Shown here: positions 8,176 to 18,052 of the stretch, in pieces
Layout of the letters: every line of letters begins with the position of its first letter
Numbering within the stretch: the first letter of the stretch is position 1
Assembly: GCF_013170805.1 (NCBI RefSeq)
Contig: NZ_CP051293.1
Coordinates: 124,001-188,000 of the forward strand
Source: Mesorhizobium sp. NZP2077
GTDB lineage: Bacteria > Pseudomonadota > Alphaproteobacteria > Rhizobiales > Rhizobiaceae
Length of the DNA: 64,000 nucleotides
Direction of reading: 5' to 3'
Notes under the pieces: generated by a model
What the model was told of the DNA's origin: nothing
The model's input: the letters and a program-made list of their open reading frames with translations, nothing else
Databases searched by the model: none
Made by a program: the position numbers and the translations under genes

Positions 8176-9669
8176 ATGCCACAGAGAAACGACACGGCGA
8201 TATGGTCCGGCCTGTTCCGGATTTCGGCTGAATCCGGCCAGACCCTGCAGGCGCAGATCCGCCAAGCCATCGTGGCCGCCATTCTCGACCGTCAGATCGC
8301 CGCTTCGATGCCACTTCCCTCCTGCCGGATCCTGGCCGAAAAACTCGGCGTGGCACGCGGCACCGTGGTGCTGGCCTTCCAGCAGCTCGTCGACCAGGGT
8401 TTTCTGGTGGCGCGCGAGCGGCGCGGCCATTTCGTCAATCCCGACGTGCTGGCGACACCGGCCAAGCCGCACCAGAAGGCGCCCGACCAGGCCAACGAGA
8501 TCGACTGGAAGGCACGCCGGCAGATCGCCGCCAGCGATATGCCGCCGCCGGCCAAGCACGAGAACTGGATCAAGTCGTCCTATCCCTTCGTCTACGGCCA
8601 GTTCGACCCGGCGCTGTTCCCGACCGCCGAGTGGCGCGAGTGCAACCGCATGGCGCTGGCCGTGCTTGAAATCCGCAACTGGGCGTCCGACATGGTCGAC
8701 CGCGACGATCCGCTGTTGATCGAGCAGATCCAGGCGCGGCTGTTGCCGCGGCGCGGCATTTTCGCCAATCCCGACGAGATCATCGTCACGCTTGGCGCCC
8801 AGAACGCGCTCTATATGCTGGCGACGCTGCTGATGACCAAGGGTTCCAAGGTGGCGATGGAAGATCCCGGTTATCCCGATGCGCGCAGCATTTTCCGGCT
8901 TGCGGGCGCCGAGATCCAGCCGGTGCCGGTCGACCAATCCGGCATCGTAACCTCTTCTATCCCCAATGATTCCGGCTTCGTCTTCGTCACGCCGAGCCAT
9001 CATTGCCCGACCATGGTGCCCTTGTCGGCGGAGCGGCGGCAGGATTTGCTGGCGCGCGCCAACCGGCACAACCAGATCATCATCGAGGACGGCTATGACA
9101 GCCAGCTTCTTGACGAGGCACCGCAGCAGGCATTGAAAAGCCTCGATCGTTCCGGCCGCGTCGTCTATGTCGGCTCGATGTCGAAGACGCTGGCTCCCGG
9201 CCTGCGGCTTGGCTACATCGTCGCCTCGGCTGGACTAATCTCCGAGCTCAGGGCGCTGCGCCGCTTCATGCTGCGTCATCCGCCGGCCAACAACCAGCGC
9301 GCCGTCGCACTGTTCCTGTCGCTCGGCCATCACGAAGCGCTGGTGCGGCGTCTATCGAGCGCCTTCGACGAGCGGCGCAAGCGTCTGGTCCATGCGATTT
9401 CCGCCTTCCTGCCGGAATGGCGCTCGACCGACTCGGCCGGCGGCACGTCGCTCTGGCTCGAGGGGCCACGCGGCACCGATTCGCGCGGTCTGGCCGAGGC
9501 CGCCGCCTCGCGCAGCGTGATCATCGAGCCGGGGGACCGCTTCTTCGACCGCACCGAAAAGCCTTCGCGTTTCATGCGGTTGGGCATTTCCTCGATCGCG
9601 CTGCAGCACATCGAGCCCGGCATCCGCGAATTGGCCACGGCCGCCGGACGCAGGCCCGCCGCCGCCTGA
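8176..9669 (+). CDS. MocR/GntR-family PLP-dependent transcriptional regulator
   Basis: The 498-residue protein combines an N-terminal GntR winged helix-turn-helix (about residues 12-85, including SCRILAEKLGVARGTVVLAFQQLVDQGFL) with a C-terminal domain of fold-type I aminotransferases. The PLP lysine lies in YVGSMSKTLAPGLRLGY, and the pocket Asp/Tyr in EDGYDSQLL. MocR proteins sense an amine, amino acid or vitamin through PLP and usually control an adjacent gene. I start at the ATG at 8176, preceded by GAGGAA at 8163-8168; upstream in-frame codons give unlikely sequence. The next gene on the same strand, an MttB-family methyltransferase, is the obvious target. Confidence 0.9.
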   Translation: MPQRNDTAIWSGLFRISAESGQTLQAQIRQAIVAAILDRQIAASMPLPSCRILAEKLGVARGTVVLAFQQLVDQGFLVARERRGHFVNPDVLATPAKPHQKAPDQANEIDWKARRQIAASDMPPPAKHENWIKSSYPFVYGQFDPALFPTAEWRECNRMALAVLEIRNWASDMVDRDDPLLIEQIQARLLPRRGIFANPDEIIVTLGAQNALYMLATLLMTKGSKVAMEDPGYPDARSIFRLAGAEIQPVPVDQSGIVTSSIPNDSGFVFVTPSHHCPTMVPLSAERRQDLLARANRHNQIIIEDGYDSQLLDEAPQQALKSLDRSGRVVYVGSMSKTLAPGLRLGYIVASAGLISELRALRRFMLRHPPANNQRAVALFLSLGHHEALVRRLSSAFDERRKRLVHAISAFLPEWRSTDSAGGTSLWLEGPRGTDSRGLAEAAASRSVIIEPGDRFFDRTEKPSRFMRLGISSIALQHIEPGIRELATAAGRRPAAA

Positions 9670-9728
9670 TCCACTCATCCGATCCTTTGACCGGGGCCGC
9701 ACAGATACGGCTCCGGCTCCTTTTGCTC

Positions 9729-9792
9729 TGGCACATGCAACCGGACAGGCTGGCCCATAGGCTGTGCCAATGCTGGCGGCATAGTCGTGCCA
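9729..9792. promoter_or_regulatory. Candidate MocR operator upstream of the MttB-family gene
   Basis: Three copies of one half-site lie in the 192-base gap after the MocR gene. TGGCACA (9729-9735) is inverted relative to CATAG-N3-GTGCCA (9756-9769) and CATAG-N2-GTGCCA (9780-9792). The last two form a direct repeat with about a 24-base period. MocR regulators typically bind paired direct repeats plus an inverted one in front of their target. The sites end 70 bases before the methyltransferase start. Binding is inferred. Confidence 0.45.
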
Positions 9793-9861
9793 CAAAGGGG
9801 AAGAAGCAGCCGATGGTGGACCAACCGCCGCCCTGTTTCCGAGAAAAGGTGGAGTGTCTCC

Positions 9862-11451
9862 ATGTCAGTGGTTCTTGAAAAGCACGATGCGGCGGCGGAT
9901 CAGCGCTCGCGTCGCTCCGGAGGACGCGAAGCGCGCCGCGCCATGCGGGCAGCGCCCCTGGCCGACGACATCAAGCCGGTACGCGCCGGCCTCGAGGGCG
10001 GCAGCTACGGACCGCTGAAGCACAACGACCAGGAACGCATCCACGAGGCGGTGCTGACGTTGCTGGAGACCGTCGGCTTCGCCAATGCCATCCCCTCCTG
10101 CATCGAGGCGCTGACCAAGGCCGGCGCCACCTATGGCGATGACGGCCGCATCCGTTTCCCGCGCGCACTGGTGCTCGACACGATCAAGAAGGCGGCACGC
10201 AATTTCACCCTGCACGGCCAGGACCCGAAACACGACATGTTGATCCAGGGCAAGCGCGTGCACTACGGCACGGCCGGGGCCGCCGTGCATCTGGTCGATG
10301 TCGAGAAGCGCGAATACCGCGAATCGCTGCTACAGGACATCTATGACGCGGCCCGCCTCGTCGAAGGCCTCGACAACATCCATTTCTTTCAGCGGCCGAT
10401 GGTGCCACGCGACATTCCCGATCCGCTCGAAATGGACTTCAACACGCTCTATGCCTGCGTGATGGGCACGTCCAAGCATGTCGGCACCTCGTTCACGGTG
10501 CGCGAGAACGTGCAGCCGGCGCTCGAAATGCTCTATGCCATCGCCGGCGGCGAGGAGAATTTCCGCGCCCGGCCGTTCGTGTCGAACTCGAACTGCTTCG
10601 TCGTGCCGCCGATGAAATTCGCAGAGGACGCCTGCGGCGTGCTCGAGGCCTGCGTCGAGGGCGGCATCCCGATCCTGCTGCTGTCGGCCGGCCAGGCCGG
10701 CGCGACCGCTCCGGCGGCGATTGCCGGCGCTGTGGTGCAGGCCGTGGCCGAAGTGCTGGCCGGTCTGGTCTATGTCAATGCCATCAAGCCGGGACATCCC
10801 GCGATCTTCGGCACCTGGCCGTTCGTGTCGGATCTGCGGACCGGCGCCATGTCGGGCGGCTCGGCAGAGCAGGCGGTGCTGACTGCGGCCTGCGCGCAGA
10901 TGGCGCAGTTCTACGACCTGCCGGGCGGCTCGGCCGCCGGCATGACGGATTCGAAACTGCCCGACATCCAGTCCGGCTACGAAAAAGGCATCACCGACGT
11001 GATGGCGGGCCTTGCCGGGCTCAACCTCGTCTATGAATCGGCCGGCATGCATGCCTCGCTGCTCGGCTTTTGCCTGGAAAGCCTGATTATCGACAACGAC
11101 ATGCTCGGCCATTGCCTGCGTTGCGTGCGCGGCATCGAAGTGTCAGATGAATCGCTGTCGATCGACACCATCGCAGAGGTCTGCCTGAATGGCCCGGGCC
11201 ACTATCTCGGCAACGAGCAGACGCTCAGGCTGATGCAGACCGAATATTTCTACCCGGCCGTCGGCGACCGCTTTTCGCCAAAGGAATGGAACGAGAAGGG
11301 CCGGCCCGACATATTGCAGCGCGCGATCATCGAGAAAAAGCGCGTCCTTGCCGAGCGTTTCCCGCGCCATGTGCCGAAGCTGCTCGACGACAAACTGCGC
11401 ATGCGCTTCGGCGACATGATCAAGCTGCCGCGCGCCAATATGGGCGGGTAG
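9862..11451 (+). CDS. MttB-superfamily (trimethylamine/glycine-betaine type) methyltransferase without pyrrolysine
   Basis: The 529-residue protein belongs to the trimethylamine methyltransferase MttB superfamily. True MttB carries pyrrolysine at an in-frame TAG; this reading frame has none, so it is one of the common non-pyrrolysine members. Characterised examples such as MtgB demethylate glycine betaine or another quaternary amine and pass the methyl to a corrinoid protein. Segments such as HGQDPKHDML, HYGTAGAAVHLVD, GTSKHVGTSFT and MSGGSAEQAVLTAACAQ are typical of aerobic rhizobial members. No corrinoid protein or methyltransferase activator gene lies next to it, so the methyl acceptor is unknown. 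Start chosen at ATG 9862, preceded by AAGGTGGAG. Probably controlled by the upstream MocR protein. Confidence 0.85.
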   Translation: MSVVLEKHDAAADQRSRRSGGREARRAMRAAPLADDIKPVRAGLEGGSYGPLKHNDQERIHEAVLTLLETVGFANAIPSCIEALTKAGATYGDDGRIRFPRALVLDTIKKAARNFTLHGQDPKHDMLIQGKRVHYGTAGAAVHLVDVEKREYRESLLQDIYDAARLVEGLDNIHFFQRPMVPRDIPDPLEMDFNTLYACVMGTSKHVGTSFTVRENVQPALEMLYAIAGGEENFRARPFVSNSNCFVVPPMKFAEDACGVLEACVEGGIPILLLSAGQAGATAPAAIAGAVVQAVAEVLAGLVYVNAIKPGHPAIFGTWPFVSDLRTGAMSGGSAEQAVLTAACAQMAQFYDLPGGSAAGMTDSKLPDIQSGYEKGITDVMAGLAGLNLVYESAGMHASLLGFCLESLIIDNDMLGHCLRCVRGIEVSDESLSIDTIAEVCLNGPGHYLGNEQTLRLMQTEYFYPAVGDRFSPKEWNEKGRPDILQRAIIEKKRVLAERFPRHVPKLLDDKLRMRFGDMIKLPRANMGG

Positions 11452-11463
11452 GTCCGATTCTCG

Positions 11464-11862
11464 TCAGTCCGCGCCCAGTCCGTAGTGCTCGACGACCTCG
11501 GCATTGATCAGCTTGGCGTGTAGCGCCATCAGCACGATTTGCGCATCGAAACTGTCGCCGGCCTCAACCGCGGCCTCGATACGGCGCTCCACGTCCTGCC
11601 GCTGCTGCAAACCGTGGGAGCGTTCGAAGGTTTCCGGTCCGGCAATGCAATAGCTGAACAGCCGCGCCACGTCCGGATAGGCCTGGCTGGGCGGCTCGTC
11701 GGGCCAGTGATCCTTCATCAGATTGACGATGGTGAGTTTTACCCCCTCCGGCACGAGGGCAGGATGCAGGTCGGCGCCGCGAAGGGCGTCGTCGAGCTGC
11801 CTGAGATCACCCGAGCGTCCGAACATGCCGAGAAAACCGAGGGAAGAGCGTCGTTGCGCCAT
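11464..11862 (-). CDS. Uncharacterised 132-residue protein downstream of chrA
   Basis: I do not recognise a characterised family. The protein is soluble and rich in helix-forming residues, with no signal peptide, membrane helix or metal motif. It starts MAQRRSSLGFLGMFGRSGD and has a central DHWPDEPPSQAYPDVARLFSYC segment. It lies 66 bases after chrA on the same strand, but that gap contains a perfect palindrome (11884-11897), so it may have its own promoter. The ending is 12 bases from the convergent MttB-family gene. It looks like a conserved rhizobial hypothetical; no function is proposed. Confidence 0.7.
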   Translation of the reverse strand: MAQRRSSLGFLGMFGRSGDLRQLDDALRGADLHPALVPEGVKLTIVNLMKDHWPDEPPSQAYPDVARLFSYCIAGPETFERSHGLQQRQDVERRIEAAVEAGDSFDAQIVLMALHAKLINAEVVEHYGLGAD

Positions 11863-11883
11863 GATGGTCCAATCCGTTTTTCA

Positions 11884-11897
11884 ACCACTTAAGTGGT
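11884..11897. promoter_or_regulatory. Perfect 14-base palindrome ACCACTTAAGTGGT
   Basis: This exact palindrome lies 22 bases upstream of the start of the 132-residue unknown protein and 32 bases after the chrA stop. Position and perfect symmetry suggest a dimeric regulator site. It is too short with no loop to act as a terminator. The regulator is unknown. Confidence 0.5.
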
Positions 11898-11928
11898 AGG
11901 CAAGCGGAATACAAAGGCATGCGAATAT

Positions 11929-13320
11929 CTAGCCACCTACCGCCAGCAGCAAGACACCGGCAAGGGCTGATCCGGCGAGCGTCGGCAGCATGCCGATCTT
12001 GAGCTTCAGGATGGCGATCATCGCGGCACAGGAAAGCAGCGCCGCGCGCCAGTCGATCGACGAAAACACCGGGATGGTCATGCCGAGGCTCATTGCGTGC
12101 ACCTCACGGAAAACGACGTGCAAGGCAAACCACAAAGCGAGATTCATGATGACGCCGACAACGGCTGCGGTGATTGCGCCGAGCGCGGCCGACAAGGCCC
12201 TGTTGCCGCGCAGGGCCTCGATATAGGGCGCGCCGAGGAATATCCAGAAGAAGCACGGCGTGAACGTCACCCACAAGGTCAGCAGCGCTCCAAGCGATCC
12301 GGCAAGCAACGGGTTCACTGAGCCGGAGTGGCGGAACGCGGCGATGAAGCCGACAAACTGCAACACCAGGATGAGCGGACCGGGCGTGGTCTCGGCAAGC
12401 CCGAGACCATCGACCATTTCACCGGGGGCGAGCCAGCCGAAGGACTGCACGGCTGCCTGCGCGACATAGGCCAGCACCGCGTAGGCGCCGCCGAAGGTGA
12501 CGACCGCCATCAGACTGAAGAACCTGCCTATCTCGGTCCACACACTGGCAGAGCCGGTGAACCACCAGATGAGCAGAACAGGCCCGAGCCAGATCGGCAG
12601 CCAGATCGCGACAGTGCGCGGCGCATGCCATTTCGTCGGCACGACGTGGGTCAGTTCGCCGCGCTCGAACATCAGGTCGACCGCTCCCTTGATGTCGACA
12701 ACATCGCCCTTGCCATGCGCGGACCCGGAAAACAGGCCGGGAGCAACGCGGTCCCCCTGCCATCCTGTCAGGCCGGCGAGCAGGATGATGAGCGGAAACG
12801 GCACATTCAACGCATAGATGGCGATGAACGCCGCAACCGCGATCGACACCATGGCCCGGTTTTTCAGAGCGCGGCGTCCGATGCGGATCACCGCCTCGAT
12901 GACGATGGCAAGCACCGCCGCCTTCACCCCAAGGAAAAGCGCCTCGACGAGCGGCATGTCGCCATAGAGCACGTAGAGGCTGCTCAAGATCAGCATGACG
13001 AGCGCGCCGGGCACGACGAAGAGGATGCCGGCGACTAAGCCGCCGAGTGTCTTGTGCAGCAGCCAGCCGATATAGATGGCGAGTTGCTGGGCCTCCGGGC
13101 CAGGCAGCAGCATGCAGTAGTTCAGCGCATGCAGGAAACGCTGTTCACCGATCCACCGCCGCTCCTCGACCAATTCCCTGTGCATCAGGGCGATCTGCCC
13201 GGCCGGCCCGCCGAAGGAGAGCAATCCGATCTTCGCCCAGACTTTCGCGGCTTCGGTGAAGGTCGGCACAGCCGGCGCCCCGACGTTGCCCGACCTGTGT
13301 GCAGGCACAACTGCGCTCAT
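11929..13320 (-). CDS. chrA: Chromate efflux transporter ChrA
   Basis: The 463-residue inner-membrane protein is a long-chain CHR-family transporter with two homologous halves. It exports chromate, driven by the membrane potential. The first half has the family signature KIGLLSFGGPAGQIALMHRELVEERRW and LNYCMLLPGPEAQQLAIYIG; the second half repeats it as FFSLMAVVTFGGAYAVLAYV and GLAETTPGPLILVLQFVGF. About ten hydrophobic helices are visible. Its ATG overlaps the stop of the ChrB-like gene by 4 bases, so the two are co-translated. Resistance in this organism is inferred from family and context. Confidence 0.95.
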   Translation of the reverse strand: MSAVVPAHRSGNVGAPAVPTFTEAAKVWAKIGLLSFGGPAGQIALMHRELVEERRWIGEQRFLHALNYCMLLPGPEAQQLAIYIGWLLHKTLGGLVAGILFVVPGALVMLILSSLYVLYGDMPLVEALFLGVKAAVLAIVIEAVIRIGRRALKNRAMVSIAVAAFIAIYALNVPFPLIILLAGLTGWQGDRVAPGLFSGSAHGKGDVVDIKGAVDLMFERGELTHVVPTKWHAPRTVAIWLPIWLGPVLLIWWFTGSASVWTEIGRFFSLMAVVTFGGAYAVLAYVAQAAVQSFGWLAPGEMVDGLGLAETTPGPLILVLQFVGFIAAFRHSGSVNPLLAGSLGALLTLWVTFTPCFFWIFLGAPYIEALRGNRALSAALGAITAAVVGVIMNLALWFALHVVFREVHAMSLGMTIPVFSSIDWRAALLSCAAMIAILKLKIGMLPTLAGSALAGVLLLAVGG

Positions 13321-14135
13321 GACGGTTTACCTGCGCTCGGCCAGTTGTGCGTTTCCTCGGTGGCGTCGCGACACCAGCGGAAGAAGGCATCGTAGAGCAG
13401 CATGCCTGCTTCCAACTGTTCCAGATCGTCGCGAAACATCCGCGACAGGCCAAGCGAGGCAGCCAGAAAGCCGGCGGCCTGGGGAACGAGGTCGAGGCTT
13501 GCAGTATCGGCGGCGCGCACAATCACGGCAAGGCGATCGAGCGCTGTGGATTGCAGCCCGAACTCCTCGATCATGATGTCGAAGGTGCAGCGTTCGCCGC
13601 GATGGCTCCAGAACACAGTGTCGATGTCGAACGGTACGGCCTTGAAACGGTCGGCCACGGCAGCCACCTCGGCCGCCTCGACAAACAGGAAGACCGCGTG
13701 CGGATCGACGAAACGCCGGATTAGCCAGGGGCAAGCGATGCGGTCGACCTTCGGGCGGGACCGCGTCACCCACACGGTACGGCCTTTTTCATCGCGCGGC
13801 GGCAAGTTTTCCGTGCGGACCAAAAGCCCATTTGCGTCGCGCCAGGCTTCGAAGCCGCCTTCGAGGGATTCAGCGGAAATTCCCTCGTGCCGAAACCATG
13901 CGGCCACGCCTTGCGAGAGTTTTTGACCTCTCTGACAGACGACCGAGACTTGCCTGCCAGCAAATTCGGACGCCCAGGTCGAAACGGTTTTGAAGTCGCG
14001 CCTGATCGAGGCCGGCAGCAGGCGCGGATCGGCGTCGAAATCCTCATCGATACGGACGTCGATGATCACGGGCATGTCCGGCAGCCCAATGAGGCGGGAT
14101 AGTTGCGATACGGTGATAGCGGTTGTTGACGGCAT
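13317..14135 (-). CDS. Rhodanese-ChrB fusion, chromate resistance protein
   Basis: The 272-residue protein has two parts. Residues 1-105 are a rhodanese domain (VIIDVRIDEDF, then the active-site loop VVCQRGQKLSQG with its cysteine, then LEGGFEAWRDANG). Residues 115-272 are the ChrB C-terminal domain (VTRSRPKVDRIACPWLIRRFVDP, FKAVPFDIDTVFWSHRGERCTFD, MLLYDAFFRWCRD). The usual DNA-binding N-terminus of the ChrB regulator is missing, so this is more likely an enzyme or sensor accessory than a classical regulator. I use the ATG at 14135: the Shine-Dalgarno AGGAGG (14149-14144) has proper spacing to it, while the GTG at 14144 lies inside that site. Overlaps chrA by 4 bases. Confidence 0.88.
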   Translation of the reverse strand: MPSTTAITVSQLSRLIGLPDMPVIIDVRIDEDFDADPRLLPASIRRDFKTVSTWASEFAGRQVSVVCQRGQKLSQGVAAWFRHEGISAESLEGGFEAWRDANGLLVRTENLPPRDEKGRTVWVTRSRPKVDRIACPWLIRRFVDPHAVFLFVEAAEVAAVADRFKAVPFDIDTVFWSHRGERCTFDIMIEEFGLQSTALDRLAVIVRAADTASLDLVPQAAGFLAASLGLSRMFRDDLEQLEAGMLLYDAFFRWCRDATEETHNWPSAGKPS

Positions 14136-14320
14136 GGCGTCCACCTCCTGATAGAGAAGCTTGGACGCGAACGTTGGGCTGACGCCTCACGGGGTCGTCG
14201 CGATGCACCCCTTGTCGGGACAGTGGATTTGTTGGGCGCGCTTGTCAAGGATGGCAAACGGCGGCGTGATCCGGATCACGCCGCCCTTTGTCTTCAAAGT
14301 AAGTACTTGCGCACAGATAT

Positions 14321-14380
14321 TGTCCCCGGAGCAATCAGATGATGTCCCCGAGAGCAATCAATGATTGTCCCTGGGGACGC
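14321..14380. repeat. Imperfect tandem repeat TGTCCCC...AGCAATCA, possible IS-end remnant
   Basis: Two near-identical units of 22-23 bases follow each other: TGTCCCCGGAGCAATCA (14321-14337) and TGTCCCCGAGAGCAATCA (14343-14360), each followed by a short ATGA-type spacer. A third partial unit, TGTCCCTGGGGAC, occupies 14367-14379. The third unit overlaps the last codons of the xylonate-dehydratase-like gene. Multiple short repeats beginning TG are found at the ends of IS21-family elements, but no transposase is present, so this is at most a remnant. The rest of the 222-base gap to the chromate genes shows nothing. Confidence 0.5.
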
Positions 14381-16163
14381 CGCTGGTGTGGGCGACGTCC
14401 TGGTATTTCACCGCCGGCTTCAGCACCATTCCCTGGTCGAACTGGTCGACCATGCCGCGCTGGATTTCCTGCCATGGCGTCTGGTGCTTGGGATAGTGAT
14501 AGCCGCCATTGCCCTGCAGCGCCGCGCGCCGCTTGGCGATCTCGTCGTCGCTGACCAGGATGTTGGCGGTGCCCTTCCTGAGATCGATGCGGACGCGGTC
14601 GCCTGTCTTGAGCAGTGCCAAACCGCCGCCTATTGCCGCCTCCGGCGAGGCGTTGAGGATCGATGGCGAGCCCGAGGTGCCCGACTGGCGACCATCGCCG
14701 ATGCAGGCCAGCGCGTGGATGCCCTTCTTGATGAGGTAGGCCGGCGGCTGCATGTTGACGACCTCTGCACCGCCGGGGTAGCCGACCGGGCCGGCACCGC
14801 GCATGAATAAGATCGTGTGCTCGTCGATGCCTTGCGCCGGATCGTCGATGCGGGCGTGGTAATCCTCCGGCCCGTCGAAGACCATGGCGTTGCCTTCGAA
14901 GGCTTCCGGGTCCTTCGGGTTGGACAGATAGCGCTCGCGGAACTCCTGCGAGATACCGCTCATCTTCATGATCGCCGAATCGAACAGATTGCCCTTGAAG
15001 TTGATGAAGCCGGCATTGGCCTTCAACGGCTCGGCAACGGTGCGGATGACATCGCTATTCTCGTTGGCGACACCCTTGCAATTGTCGCCGATCGACTTGC
15101 CGTTGACAGTCATGGCCTCGGGATAAGGCAGCAGTCCCGCCTTCATCAGCTCGGCAACCACGGCGGGTACGCCGCCGGCATGATGGTAGTCTTCGCCAAG
15201 ATATTCGCCCGACGGCTGCAAATTGACGATGAGCGGCACCTTGAGGCCAATGGCCTGCCAGTCGTCATTGTCGAGCGGCACGCCGAGATGGCGGGCAATA
15301 GCGTTGAGGTGGATTGGCGCATTGGTGGAGCCGCCGATCGCCGAATTGACGACGATGGCGTTCTCGAAGGCCTTGCGCGTCATGATGTCAGACGGTTTCA
15401 GGTCCTCATGCACCATGTCGACGATGCGCTTGCCGGTCTCGTAGGCGATCTGGCCGCGCTCGCGGTAGGGCGCGGGGATGGCGGCTGAGCCGGGCAACTG
15501 CATGCCGAGCGCCTCGGCCAGCGAATTCATCGTGGTGGCGGTGCCCATGGTGTTGCAGTAGCCGGTGGACGGCGCCGAGGACGCGACGATGTCCATGAAT
15601 TCGTCATAGCCGATTTCGCCGGCCGACAGGCGCTGGCGCGATTCCCAGACGATGGTGCCCGACCCGGTCCGCTTGCCCTTGTGCCAGCCATTGAGCATCG
15701 GGCCGACCGACAGCGCGATGGCCGGAATGTTGACGGTGGCCGCCGCCATAAGCAGGGCCGGCGTCGTCTTGTCACAGCCGATGGTCAGCACGACGCCGTC
15801 GAGCGGATAGCCGAAGAGCACCTCGACCAGGCTGAGATAGGCGAGGTTGCGGTCAAGGGCGGCGGTCGGGCGCTTGCCGGTCTCCTGGATCGGATGGCAG
15901 GGGAATTCGAAAGGGATGCCGCCCATCGAGACGATGCCCTCGCGCACGCGCTTGGCGAGCTCGATATGGTGCCGGTTGCAAGGAGACAGATCCGAGCCGG
16001 TCTGGGCGATACCGATCAGCGGCTTGCCCGACATCAGCTCGGCGCGCGTCAGCCCGTAATTCAGGTAGCGCTCCAGATAAAGCGCTGTCATGCCCGGATT
16101 GTCGGGGTTGTCGAACCACTCCTGCGAGCGAAATTTTTTCTTCTTGGTGGGGGCGCCGGCCAT
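14358..16163 (-). CDS. xylD: D-xylonate dehydratase-like protein (IlvD/Edd family)
   Basis: The 601-residue cytoplasmic enzyme belongs to the Fe-S dependent IlvD/Edd dehydratases. Its sequence follows Caulobacter D-xylonate dehydratase rather than Ilv[21 protein letters not shown] near the start, [31 protein letters not shown] (cluster Cys), [20 protein letters not shown] (cluster Cys), [12 protein letters not shown], and the terminal [19 protein letters not shown]-xylonate would be converted to 2-keto-3-deoxyxylonate; another aldonate is possible. Start chosen at ATG 16163 with GGAG upstream; a GTG one codon earlier is equally readable. No other xylose-pathway gene is adjacent. A true ilvD occurs at 50792-52636. 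Confidence 0.83.
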   Translation of the reverse strand: MAGAPTKKKKFRSQEWFDNPDNPGMTALYLERYLNYGLTRAELMSGKPLIGIAQTGSDLSPCNRHHIELAKRVREGIVSMGGIPFEFPCHPIQETGKRPTAALDRNLAYLSLVEVLFGYPLDGVVLTIGCDKTTPALLMAAATVNIPAIALSVGPMLNGWHKGKRTGSGTIVWESRQRLSAGEIGYDEFMDIVASSAPSTGYCNTMGTATTMNSLAEALGMQLPGSAAIPAPYRERGQIAYETGKRIVDMVHEDLKPSDIMTRKAFENAIVVNSAIGGSTNAPIHLNAIARHLGVPLDNDDWQAIGLKVPLIVNLQPSGEYLGEDYHHAGGVPAVVAELMKAGLLPYPEAMTVNGKSIGDNCKGVANENSDVIRTVAEPLKANAGFINFKGNLFDSAIMKMSGISQEFRERYLSNPKDPEAFEGNAMVFDGPEDYHARIDDPAQGIDEHTILFMRGAGPVGYPGGAEVVNMQPPAYLIKKGIHALACIGDGRQSGTSGSPSILNASPEAAIGGGLALLKTGDRVRIDLRKGTANILVSDDEIAKRRAALQGNGGYHYPKHQTPWQEIQRGMVDQFDQGMVLKPAVKYQDVAHTSGVPRDNH

Positions 16164-16177
16164 CACGGTCTCCGTAT

Positions 16178-16201
16178 TTGTATGACAAATCGATATGACA
16201 A
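16178..16201. promoter_or_regulatory. Candidate operator of the xylonate-dehydratase-like gene
   Basis: TATGACAA occurs twice with a 13-base period (16181-16188 and 16194-16201), and the first copy is part of an inverted repeat TTGTATGACAA (16178-16188). The site is 15-38 bases upstream of the start, where a repressor would act. TTGT-N3-ACAA symmetry resembles sites of FadR-subgroup GntR regulators, which often control sugar-acid genes. No such regulator is adjacent. Confidence 0.4.
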
Positions 16202-16311
16202 CGCGTCAACGCAAGCAAGGGGCACGCGCGTTCTGAATCGGGACTTTGGTGCGATAGACACGCCCCCAGCGGTGCGTTAGGCCTTCGGGCAGTCTTGTCT
16301 GGGAGGTTTTC

Positions 16312-16761
16312 ATGGCTTTGGTGATCGAAGGCGAGGAGCGCATTGCCGCACCCCTGCAAAAAGTGTGGGAAGCGCTGAACGATCCCGAGGTTTTGAAGGC
16401 AACCATTCCCGGCTGCCAGAGCCTCGAGATGAAGTCGCCGACCGAAATGACCGCGACGGTGGTGTTGAAGATCGGGCCGATCAAGGCGACCTTCAACGGC
16501 GAAGTGACGCTGAAGAACCTCAAGCCGCCGCATTCCTATACCATCCAGGGCGAAGGCAAGGGCGGCATTGCAGGCTTCGCCAAAGGCGGCGCCGACGTGA
16601 CGCTGACCGAGGACGGGCCGGACGCCACTGTGTTGAAATATGCGGCCAAGGCCGATGTCGGCGGCAAGATCGCCCAGCTCGGCAGCCGGCTGATCGAATC
16701 GACCTCGAAAAAACTGGCGGGGCAGTTCTTCTCGAGTTTTGGCGAGAAAGTCGGCGGCTGA
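16312..16761 (+). CDS. CoxG-like SRPBCC-domain protein
   Basis: The 149-residue protein is a CoxG/carbon monoxide dehydrogenase subunit G family member with the START-like SRPBCC fold. Its opening GEERIAAPLQKVWEALNDPEVLKATIPGCQSLE is the family signature. CoxG of CO-oxidising bacteria helps recruit the CO dehydrogenase to the membrane and binds a quinone-like ligand. This copy stands alone: no coxMSL genes are nearby, and it lacks the C-terminal hydrophobic tail of membrane-anchored CoxG. It therefore probably serves another molybdo-flavoenzyme or binds a lipid, which is inference. It is divergent from the xylonate-dehydratase-like gene and convergent with the Mrp gene, with 18 bases between stops. 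Confidence 0.82.
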   Translation: MALVIEGEERIAAPLQKVWEALNDPEVLKATIPGCQSLEMKSPTEMTATVVLKIGPIKATFNGEVTLKNLKPPHSYTIQGEGKGGIAGFAKGGADVTLTEDGPDATVLKYAAKADVGGKIAQLGSRLIESTSKKLAGQFFSSFGEKVGG

Positions 16762-16779
16762 GCCCACGAAGGGCAGAAA

Positions 16780-17955
<1,176 letters not shown>

Positions 17956-18052
17956 GACGGCATTTCCTCAGACAGTGGCTCGGCGGCTGGCCTGAGATAA
18001 TGCAGTTCATCGCCAACACCAAGCGGCGGTGAGCAGATCGAACGATGCTGGT

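Noticed and set aside
9862..11451. Possible pyrrolysine-encoding MttB
   Set aside because: No in-frame TAG occurs and the family resemblance is to non-pyrrolysine members.
16312..16761. Part of a CO dehydrogenase operon
   Set aside because: No coxM, coxS or coxL gene is found in the window; the CoxG-like gene stands alone.
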